Source: Candidatus Tariuqbacter arcticus (GTDB lineage: Bacteria; Electryoneota; Tariuqbacteria; Tariuqbacterales; Tariuqbacteraceae). Taken from it: a stretch of 9,219 nt of DNA. The position numbers and the translations under genes were made by a program. The notes below the pieces were generated by a model. That model saw only the letters and a program-made list of their open reading frames with translations. It was not told where the DNA came from and did no database searches. The stretch spans positions 1 through 9,219 of the forward strand of contig JABMRZ010000074.1 in the NCBI GenBank assembly GCA_013202315.1. The letters are read 5' to 3'. Shown piece after piece: positions 1 to 4,469 of the stretch (positions within the stretch are counted from its first letter, which is position 1; each line of letters begins with the position of its first letter).

Positions 1-72
1 AATTTATTCAGCATCATATTTATATTTCAACGATTCCGAATCAATCTCTTACAAAGTGATATCATATTGTTT

Positions 73-102
73 GTGTTTATTCGTGTTCATTCGTGGTTAA
101 TT
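73..102. repeat. 10-base tandem repeat, three degenerate units
   Basis: Three consecutive decamers read GTGTTTATTC, GTGTTCATTC and GTGGTTAATT. The first two differ at one position; the third is more diverged. Short degenerate decamer runs of this kind (GTG-TTCATTC-like) are, from memory, common in spacers of environmental bacterial genomes. No function is known to me. Confidence 0.6.
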
Positions 103-127
103 ATTGCATTAGCCACACGATATAGGG

Positions 128-275
128 TGGTGTCCCTATATAGTTGTTTTACGATATTAAATTCGATATTATGCTGATTTGAAAATAAAAAATGGTAGGT
201 CGGGGGCTTGTCCCCCGACAAATCGTGCGGAAGGATAAACCCCCCGCCTACCCTGACAATTATGTACGGACACCA
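128..275. mobile_element. MITE-like element with imperfect terminal inverted repeats
   Basis: The two ends are inverted copies. The left end (128-147) starts TGGTGTCCCTATATA and the reverse complement of the right end (275-256) starts TGGTGTCCGTACATA; over 20 bases they match at 17 positions, the first eight perfectly. Imperfect 8-base direct repeats (CGATATAG at 118-125, CAATATAG at 278-285) lie symmetrically two bases outside each end and could be a decayed target duplication. Inside are a perfect stem-loop (199-219), a second pairing of GGTAGG (194-199) with CCTACC (247-252), and CGATATTA twice (152-159, 164-171). There is no transposase gene, so if mobile it would depend on an enzyme supplied elsewhere. 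A non-mobile palindromic intergenic repeat is the alternative. Confidence 0.5.
199..219. repeat. Perfect G/C-rich stem-loop inside the palindromic element
   Basis: GTCGGGGG (199-206) pairs perfectly with CCCCCGAC (212-219) across a five-base loop. No T-run follows on either side, so it does not look like an intrinsic terminator. A further C-run (240-245) could compete for the same G-run, with GGTAGG/CCTACC closing a longer hairpin (194-252). This is the layout of REP/palindromic-unit repeats. Confidence 0.6.
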
Positions 276-301
276 TTCAATATAGCGAAAAACCATAAAT
301 C

Positions 302-336
302 CCGACCGCTGACTACCGACAACCGACAACCGAAAC
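302..336. repeat. Degenerate heptanucleotide tandem repeat (CCGACAA type)
   Basis: Five back-to-back heptads read CCGACCG, CTGACTA, CCGACAA, CCGACAA and CCGAAAC; the middle two are identical. On the opposite strand the run reads CGGTTGTCGGTTGTCGG, which closely resembles the plus-strand array at the far end of the window (CGGTTCTCAGTTCTCAG). The array stops 16 bases before the hypE start codon. It resembles the short tandemly repeated heptanucleotide (STRR) class described in cyanobacteria, although nothing else here suggests a cyanobacterium. Confidence 0.65.
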
Positions 337-352
337 ATATAATTGACAATAA

Positions 353-1354
353 ATGACCGATCGCATAACTTTAGCCCACGGCGCCGGCGGTGCGCTGACC
401 AGAAAACTGATGCGTCAGGTATTCCTGCGCCACCTGCATAATCCCGAACTCAGCGCCCTTGGCGACTCCGCCCCGCTGAATATAACATCTGACAGGATTG
501 CCTTCACCACCGACAATTTCGTGGTCGATCCCATATTCTTTCCCGGCGGCGATTTGGGGAAACTGGCGGTTTGCGGCACCGTGAACGATTTAGCGGTGTC
601 CGGCGCCGAACCGAAATACATCTCCGCAGGACTAATAATCGAAGAAGGATACCCCCTCGACGACCTGGATAAACTGGTGATTTCAATGGCTAACGCTTCC
701 TTTGAAAGCGGGGTTAAAGTGGTCTGCGCCGATGTGAAAGTAGTTGAACGGGGGAAAGCGGACGGCGTGTTCATCAACACCTCAGGATTGGGAGTCGATA
801 CCGAAAAAATATCGTGCGAACCGGTGAATCCAGGCGATATAGTCATCATTTCCGGAACAGTCGGCGACCACGAAATCGCCGTTATCAGCGCCAGAATCGA
901 TTTCCATATCAAGACTTCCATCGTTAGCGATTGCGCGCCGCTCACTCCGTTAATACGAACCCTCCTTGATCAAGTTCAGGGAATAAAAATGATGCGTGAT
1001 CCGACCCAAGGCGGCATTGCAACCCTGCTCTGCAAATGGGTCGAATCCAGCTCGTATGGAGTAGAAATCCGGGAAAAAGATATCCCCATCGCCCCAAATA
1101 TAAGGTCTATCTGTCAAATCCTGGGTTTAGACCCGCTCTACCTTGCGAATCAGGGGAAGGCAGCGCTTATCTGCCGCCCAAGCGACGCCCAAAGAGTTAT
1201 CGATATAATGCATAAAAACCCTCTTAGCAGAGACGCGGCGATTATCGGGGAGGTGTGGGACGATTTCCCGGGGAAAGTGATACTTCAAACTGAAACCGAA
1301 GGCAAAAAGATTCTGGAAATGCGCGCCGGGGAAGGCTCCTATAGAGTGTGTTGA
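353..1354 (+). CDS. hypE: Hydrogenase expression/formation protein HypE
   Basis: HypE makes the cyanide ligands of the [NiFe]-hydrogenase active site. Its C-terminal cysteine is carbamoylated by HypF; HypE then uses ATP to dehydrate the carbamoyl group to thiocyanate, and the cyanide passes to iron on HypC-HypD in the cytoplasm. The 333-residue product has the usual family length and landmarks: HGAGG at residues 9-13, a TTDNFVV...GDLGKLAVCGTVNDLAVSGA block at 52-86 typical of the PurM-like ATP-binding half, GDHE at 171-174, MRDPTQGG at 214-221, and the essential terminal cysteine, Cys333 (ending YRVC, usual form PRIC). Two positions depart from the forms I remember: MRDPTQGG (usually MRDPTRGG) and GDHE (usually GDHG). 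No clear ribosome binding site precedes the ATG, but MTDRITLAHGAGG is the normal HypE start. No other hyp gene is present in the window. Confidence 0.95.
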   Translation: MTDRITLAHGAGGALTRKLMRQVFLRHLHNPELSALGDSAPLNITSDRIAFTTDNFVVDPIFFPGGDLGKLAVCGTVNDLAVSGAEPKYISAGLIIEEGYPLDDLDKLVISMANASFESGVKVVCADVKVVERGKADGVFINTSGLGVDTEKISCEPVNPGDIVIISGTVGDHEIAVISARIDFHIKTSIVSDCAPLTPLIRTLLDQVQGIKMMRDPTQGGIATLLCKWVESSSYGVEIREKDIPIAPNIRSICQILGLDPLYLANQGKAALICRPSDAQRVIDIMHKNPLSRDAAIIGEVWDDFPGKVILQTETEGKKILEMRAGEGSYRVC

Positions 1355-1431
1355 AATGATAAATTATAATTGGGGCAATTTATAGTCTGCACCACACTGT
1401 TCCTCATCACCCGATTAATTCTTGATTGTTT

Positions 1432-2331
1432 ATGATTACATTCCCGGTCAGCGGGATTGAGACCTATTGGTGGCTGCCTTTGACGGTAGCGTTCGCCATA
1501 TCCATTCTCGCTTCATTGGGGGGATTGTCAGGGGCGTTCTTGATACTGCCGTTTCAGGTCAGCGTTTTGGGTTTCACCGGACCGGGGGTCAGTCCCACCA
1601 ATTTGGTATTCAATATCGTCGCCATCCCCGCTGGAGTCTACAGATATTGGCGGGAGGGGCGGATGGTCTGGCCACTCGCTTGGGCGACTATTATAGGGAC
1701 TTTACCGGGCGTGTTTATAGGGGCGATAATCCGCATAAGATATCTGCCAGATCCCAAAGCTTTCAAACTGTTCGTCGGTTCGGTGCTGTTGTATATCGGG
1801 GTGAGACTGATAATGGGGATTATTAATTCCGCCGAAAACTCAGCGCGAAAACCCCAAGGTGATGAACCATTCGAAGTCTCTGAACAGCGATTCAACTTGA
1901 AGCGCATCAGCTACCGTTTTCAGGGAGAATATTTCAGCGCTTCGACTTGGGGACTGTTGTTACTCAGCTTCATAGTAGGTATAGTCGGCGGAACTTATGG
2001 AATCGGCGGGGGTGCAATAATTGCACCCTTTCTGGTGACAGTATTTCGCCTGCCAATTCACACGGTTGCGGGGGCGTCACTGCTGGGAACATTCATAACT
2101 TCAGTTGCGGGAGTGCTGTTTTACACCGCTATCGCCCCATTCTACGCCGATACTGGCTTGACGATTCAACCGGATTGGCTGTTGGGAGCGATGTTCGGTA
2201 TCGGAGGGGCGGCGGGAATATACATCGGCGCCAGGGTGCAAAGGTTTGTTCCGGCGAGGGTTATAAAGTCGGTGTTGGCGGTCTGCATTATGATAGTGGT
2301 GGTGAAGTATGTGTCGGAGTTCATTCGCTGA
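1432..2331 (+). CDS. TauE/SafE family membrane permease
   Basis: A 299-residue polytopic inner-membrane protein of the TauE/SafE (sulfite/organosulfonate exporter-like) family. Members are proposed to move sulfite, sulfoacetate or other small organic anions; the substrate here is unknown. Two halves are visible. The first has hydrophobic segments from about residue 15 with GGLSGAF (30-36) and a conserved-looking SPTNLVFNIVAIPAGVYRY stretch (54-72). The second starts after a hydrophilic loop (about 132-170) with the glycine-rich GGTYGIGGGAIIAPF (186-200), the family hallmark, then GASLLGTFITSVAGV and two to three more membrane segments to the C-terminus. About eight membrane spans are expected. 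I chose ATG at 1432; an in-frame TTG at 1426 adds two residues. Neither has a recognisable ribosome binding site. It follows hypE by 77 bases on the same strand, so co-transcription is possible, but a functional link to hydrogenase is not evident. Confidence 0.88.
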   Translation: MITFPVSGIETYWWLPLTVAFAISILASLGGLSGAFLILPFQVSVLGFTGPGVSPTNLVFNIVAIPAGVYRYWREGRMVWPLAWATIIGTLPGVFIGAIIRIRYLPDPKAFKLFVGSVLLYIGVRLIMGIINSAENSARKPQGDEPFEVSEQRFNLKRISYRFQGEYFSASTWGLLLLSFIVGIVGGTYGIGGGAIIAPFLVTVFRLPIHTVAGASLLGTFITSVAGVLFYTAIAPFYADTGLTIQPDWLLGAMFGIGGAAGIYIGARVQRFVPARVIKSVLAVCIMIVVVKYVSEFIR

Positions 2332-2478
2332 TTTTAAAATGGGATATTTGGTTATGCGATTGAGAAATACCGCCAATAGCTGGATATATAAATATGCAAG
2401 GATTTAGCAAAATGCAATATATGCAGTAAATAATCGCTTTAATTTTATCAATATTTGTGGTTTAAACTTGATTTCTCA

Positions 2479-2494
2479 TTGGCATAGTTTTTGT
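2479..2494 (+). promoter_or_regulatory. Possible sigma-54-type promoter
   Basis: TTGGCAT (2479-2485), five bases, then TTGT (2491-2494) fits the RpoN pattern TTGGCAC-N5-TTGC with the -24 GG intact and exact spacing. The -12 element is GT instead of GC, which is the main weakness. Transcription would start near 2506, leaving a leader of about 35-40 bases before the ATG at 2543. A competing sigma-70 reading is poor: the TTGACA at 2519-2524 is too close to the start codon to serve as a -35. Confidence 0.35.
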
Positions 2495-2542
2495 CGCTAT
2501 TATCACCATAATCCAGTATTGACAAAACAAGGAAATCAAGAA

Positions 2543-2770
2543 ATGACCAGCTTAAACTACTTGGTTCACAAAAACGGAGAAGATTCAGTCCTGGGAATGG
2601 AAGTGACTTCCAGCGAAAAGACCGTCGGGCGTGTTTCAAGACTGCTCCACGATAAATACGACCAGCTCGAAGGTGTCGTAATCGAAGCGGCTGAGAATTC
2701 ACTTCTAACCATACATTATTCCCGCATCGCCGGGATCGATGAGGAGCGGAATGTGATGCTTATCGCATAA
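2543..2770 (+). CDS. Small PRC-barrel-like (DUF2171-like) protein
   Basis: A 75-residue soluble protein. The pattern LGMEVTSSEKTVGRVSRLLHDKYDQLEGVVIEA (about residues 17-49), followed by alternating hydrophobic strands ending SRIAGIDEERNVMLIA, matches the layout of PRC-barrel/DUF2171-type domains: a 'G-x-x-V ... x-x-G-x-V' strand pair, a region referring to outside surfaces, then 'I-x-x-I-D-x-x-x-x-V-x-L'. This assignment is by pattern only. In other proteins such domains act as small protein-protein or RNA-processing adaptors; the role here is unknown. ATG at 2543 is chosen over the TTG at 2468 because AAGGA (2529-2533) sits nine bases upstream and the domain starts just after it. It is a single-gene unit, with a possible sigma-54-like promoter in front and a strong terminator behind. 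Confidence 0.75.
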   Translation: MTSLNYLVHKNGEDSVLGMEVTSSEKTVGRVSRLLHDKYDQLEGVVIEAAENSLLTIHYSRIAGIDEERNVMLIA

Positions 2771-2796
2771 GAGAAGTATTCTTCGAGGAGGAATTC

Positions 2797-2830
2797 CGCC
2801 CGCCGGCTATAACCGGCGGGCGTTTATTTT
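2797..2830 (+). terminator. Strong rho-independent terminator
   Basis: A perfect 10-base-pair G/C stem (CGCCCGCCGG at 2797-2806 with CCGGCGGGCG at 2813-2822) closes a six-base loop, and the T-rich tail TTTATTTT follows at 2823-2830. It lies 26 bases after the stop codon of the 75-residue gene and ends that transcript. In the opposite direction there is no T-run, so it would not be an efficient terminator for the minus-strand genes that converge on it. Confidence 0.92.
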
Positions 2831-2875
2831 GGATTGGGAGTTCTAAGGTAAAGAGGGTCAGAGTAGCATTACAAA

Positions 2876-3637
2876 CTAAGCCTCTTCAATAGATATCAAT
2901 AGTAACTTCTTTTTCTCTTTACCTGAAAGAATGAATTCCTCAATTTTTTCTTTACATACAAATTTATATAGTTTTGTTTTTAATGTGATTCCATTAAGAC
3001 TTACAGTACTCTCGGGATCACAAACACCACTATATTCATTTCCGTCTTCTTCCGATCTTAACTTCCAAGCGCCTGAATCACAAACACCGCTGATAACTCT
3101 CCCGATTAAAGATACTTCTTCAATCTTCAATTCATCTCGCATATTTGCTAATTCGTATAAGGGATTGGCATATTTCTGTGGAATTGATCGATAAATTGTG
3201 GGTTCTTCTCTTGCTTCAGGTGGATTTAGTGCTAAATGAATTATTGCACGATTCCTTGAAGCCGACTCTTGCGCTATTGTATCTTCATCTATAGTCGGTC
3301 TTTCCAAGTAAAATCCTGAATCAGGCAGCCAATCTTGTGAGAGGTCTTGTATTGGTTGTGGAATTAATCTGAGTTTATTGAAATCACCATCGATTATATC
3401 TGTATAAAAGAGTTCTTCTGATTCTGGATTTTTAAATATATTTCTTAAATCAATAGCATCGTGATAAAATTCACTAAGCCTGATATTAGAGACTGGTACA
3501 CATAGATAGCGGACACCTGCTTCAGTATCCTCGACAGCTAAGCATAAGTACTTTGTTCCAAGCTGATCGGATGCCTCGAACAATTCGGGACCATCATAAT
3601 AGACTAATGTCCTTGTATGATGAATTATTCTTGTCAT
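2876..3637 (-). CDS. Uncharacterised protein, DUF6575-like N-terminus
   Basis: A 253-residue soluble protein of unknown function and the second gene of a minus-strand pair. The N-terminal part (about residues 10-70) has the pattern LVYYDGPELFEASDQLGTKYLCL, then a strand-rich stretch YLCVPVSNIRLSEFYHDAIDLRNIF. I recall this 'YYDGP-L-F ... YL ... VPVS ... L..G.IDLR' layout from proteins labelled DUF6575; this is recall, not a search result. The C-terminal part (about 165-253) is a separate beta-rich segment, EEVSLIGRVISGVCDSGAWKLRS to the lysine-rich SGKEKKKLLLI tail. ATG at 3637 is preferred: it begins one base after the stop codon of the upstream gene, whereas a TTG at 3658 would add seven residues and overlap that gene. 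Base composition is markedly AT-rich (15 G+C in 60 at 3421-3480) compared with flanking genes. No T-rich terminator is visible downstream. Confidence 0.75.
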   Translation of the reverse strand: MTRIIHHTRTLVYYDGPELFEASDQLGTKYLCLAVEDTEAGVRYLCVPVSNIRLSEFYHDAIDLRNIFKNPESEELFYTDIIDGDFNKLRLIPQPIQDLSQDWLPDSGFYLERPTIDEDTIAQESASRNRAIIHLALNPPEAREEPTIYRSIPQKYANPLYELANMRDELKIEEVSLIGRVISGVCDSGAWKLRSEEDGNEYSGVCDPESTVSLNGITLKTKLYKFVCKEKIEEFILSGKEKKKLLLISIEEA

Positions 3638-3638
3638 T

Positions 3639-4037
3639 TTATTCAATAAAAAGTTCAATTAATTTACAGTCTGGAATTGGATTATATGCAGCGGCTAACC
3701 ACCATGAAAAATGGTGGGGTCCTCTGGTTTTAAGTAATACTCCACTTTCAGGTGAAAGCTTAAGACAGATCATTATCTTGTTTCTGAAATAGGGAATTCC
3801 GAATAATTTTGACAATTTCTTTGAATTGTCTGAAATAGATAACGATCTTGCAATGCACTCGGATTCTTTAGATGGCTTGTAACCGTGTGTTTTCTTATAA
3901 GAATAGAAATCTCTATCGCTTGGTGGATAATAACTTACCAACCGATAATATGTTTCATATTGTGGTATAAACGCTTCTTTGGGTGGACAGTCATTTGGAA
4001 GTTGTTCCGCCCAAATATTTCCTTCGTCTTGAGTCAC
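3639..4037 (-). CDS. Uncharacterised 132-residue protein, partner of the DUF6575-like gene
   Basis: First gene of the AT-rich minus-strand pair; function not recognised. Visible landmarks are LPNDCPP (13-19), YRLV..YPPSDRDFYSY (31-47), ECIARSLSIS (60-69), PYFRNKIMICLKLSPESGVLLKT (82-104) and a C-terminal HHFSWWLA (108-115). I recall small hypothetical proteins with the same order (a CPP motif, a 'YRLV ... PP ... DF.S' block, an 'F.NK.I....L.P..G' block and a histidine-tryptophan ending), often beside a second small gene, but none with a known activity. GTG at 4037 is used; TTG at 4040 adds one residue, and no ATG or clear ribosome binding site exists. A good promoter ends about 40 bases upstream, which supports a start here. 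Its stop codon is one base before the ATG of the next gene, so the two are probably translated from one message. Confidence 0.7.
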   Translation of the reverse strand: MTQDEGNIWAEQLPNDCPPKEAFIPQYETYYRLVSYYPPSDRDFYSYKKTHGYKPSKESECIARSLSISDNSKKLSKLFGIPYFRNKIMICLKLSPESGVLLKTRGPHHFSWWLAAAYNPIPDCKLIELFIE

Positions 4038-4078
4038 CAAATTAAATATTTTAAGTTCTTGTTAATTAAATAGATGAA

Positions 4079-4107
4079 AATACAGTACATTATCAGTTAA
4101 ATGTCAA
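4079..4107 (-). promoter_or_regulatory. Sigma-70-type promoter for the minus-strand gene pair
   Basis: On the minus strand, a perfect -35 box TTGACA (4107-4102) is followed by a 17-base spacer and TGTATT (4084-4079), a four-of-six match to TATAAT. Transcription would start near 4072, giving a leader of about 35 bases before the first gene. A second perfect TTGACA on the same strand (4202-4197) has TATTAG 17 bases downstream and may be an alternative or ancestral promoter. AT-rich DNA gives chance -10 matches easily, so the -35 and spacing carry the weight. Confidence 0.55.
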
Positions 4108-4133
4108 TTTAGGTTTAACATAAACTCACGAAA

Positions 4134-4148
4134 TCTTGTCATTTTATT
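4134..4148 (-). repeat. 15-base copy of the start region of the 253-residue gene
   Basis: On the minus strand AATAAAATGACAAGA occurs here and, identically, at 3643-3629, where it includes the ATG of the 253-residue gene (Met-Thr-Arg). At this upstream copy the ATG opens a 12-codon frame, MTRFREFMLNLN, stopping at 4104 inside the promoter. It may be a remnant of an older duplicate of the gene, or a shared regulatory site; chance is less likely but not excluded in AT-rich DNA. Confidence 0.45.
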
Positions 4149-4270
4149 AGTATTAGGGGTGATAGTCGTGTTTCTAATATTTAATATATCATAGTCTGTC
4201 AATTATTTCAAATTATAAAGGCAAATTTTTTTAACAACGGACCTAAAAAATTATAGCTATTTCTCTACTC

Positions 4271-4295
4271 AATTGAAAAGGCCAAAATTTCAATT
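4271..4295. repeat. Perfect 8-base inverted repeat
   Basis: AATTGAAA (4271-4278) and TTTCAATT (4288-4295) are exact inverted copies separated by nine bases. No T-run follows on either strand that would make it a terminator. It lies about 45 bases upstream of the candidate -35 box of the 4470 operon, so an operator for that promoter is conceivable. Confidence 0.45.
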
Positions 4296-4339
4296 AAAAC
4301 ATAGCACCAATCTCCCCCCCAACATTACACCCAAAAATC

Positions 4340-4368
4340 TTGAATTATGCTTTGATAATCGTTATATT
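4340..4368 (+). promoter_or_regulatory. Candidate sigma-70 promoter of the 4470-9178 operon
   Basis: TTGAAT (4340-4345), a 17-base spacer and TATATT (4363-4368) match the consensus at four of six and five of six positions. Transcription would begin near 4375, leaving a leader of about 95 bases. That leader contains one of the two ATAGCTAT palindromes (4392-4399). The AT-rich setting weakens the call. Confidence 0.4.
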
Positions 4369-4469
4369 AATAAAACAAGTATGTGAAAAAAATAGCTATG
4401 TTACATCCGCACTCACTCAAGGAACAATCGCAAGCATTCGACATGCCCCAATAATCAGAGGCTATATTC

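Larger units (their letters stand above)
1..352. other. Gene-free spacer upstream of hypE, rich in repeats
   Basis: This stretch holds no credible gene. The only reading frame of note runs on the minus strand across 87-338, passes straight through the tandem repeats and the palindromic element, and resembles no protein I know. The content is layered: a 10-base tandem repeat (73-102), a MITE-like element (128-275) with a G/C-rich hairpin inside, and degenerate heptads (302-336) ending 16 bases before hypE. No convincing Shine-Dalgarno sequence or sigma-70 promoter for hypE is visible. If hypE once followed other hyp genes, this repeat-laden spacer now separates it from them. Confidence 0.7.
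4041..4469. other. AT-rich gene-free spacer between divergent transcription units
   Basis: No gene-length reading frame stands out; a short plus-strand frame at 3885-4073 is a shadow of the minus-strand gene. The region separates the minus-strand pair from the plus-strand operon. It contains a minus-strand promoter (4079-4107), a second TTGACA box in the same direction (4202-4197, with TATTAG 17 bases on), a copy of a 15-base motif from the start of the 253-residue gene (4134-4148), an inverted repeat (4271-4295), a plus-strand promoter candidate (4340-4368) and two copies of the palindrome ATAGCTAT (4253-4260, 4392-4399). Confidence 0.6.

Noticed and set aside
87..338. Minus-strand 83-residue reading frame before hypE
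   Set aside because: It spans the decamer repeat, the palindromic element and the heptads, and its translation looks like repeat-derived sequence with no recognisable domain.
343..348. TTGACA immediately before hypE as a promoter -35
   Set aside because: It is only four bases from the ATG, so it cannot act as a -35 for this start.
415..945. 176-residue minus-strand frame inside hypE
   Set aside because: It lies wholly opposite a clear hypE, and its serine/proline-rich translation is typical of antisense shadows.
1359..1383. ATAAATT/AATTTAT inverted repeat after hypE as a terminator
   Set aside because: The stem is only A/T, the loop is 11 bases and there is no T-run after it, so it is unlikely to terminate transcription.
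2519..2524. TTGACA as a -35 box for the 75-residue gene
   Set aside because: A -10 box 17 bases later would fall on the start codon.
2468..2542. N-terminal extension of the 75-residue protein from a TTG
   Set aside because: The extra 25 residues precede a good ribosome binding site and ATG, overlap the possible promoter, and are rich in His/Tyr with no similarity to the domain.
2785..2791. GAGGAGG as a ribosome binding site for a further small gene
   Set aside because: No start codon or open frame follows; the next bases form the terminator hairpin.
3638..3658. TTG start for the 253-residue protein
   Set aside because: ATG at 3637 sits one base after the upstream stop, and the conserved-looking region starts soon after it; the TTG form would overlap the upstream gene by 20 bases without a ribosome binding site.
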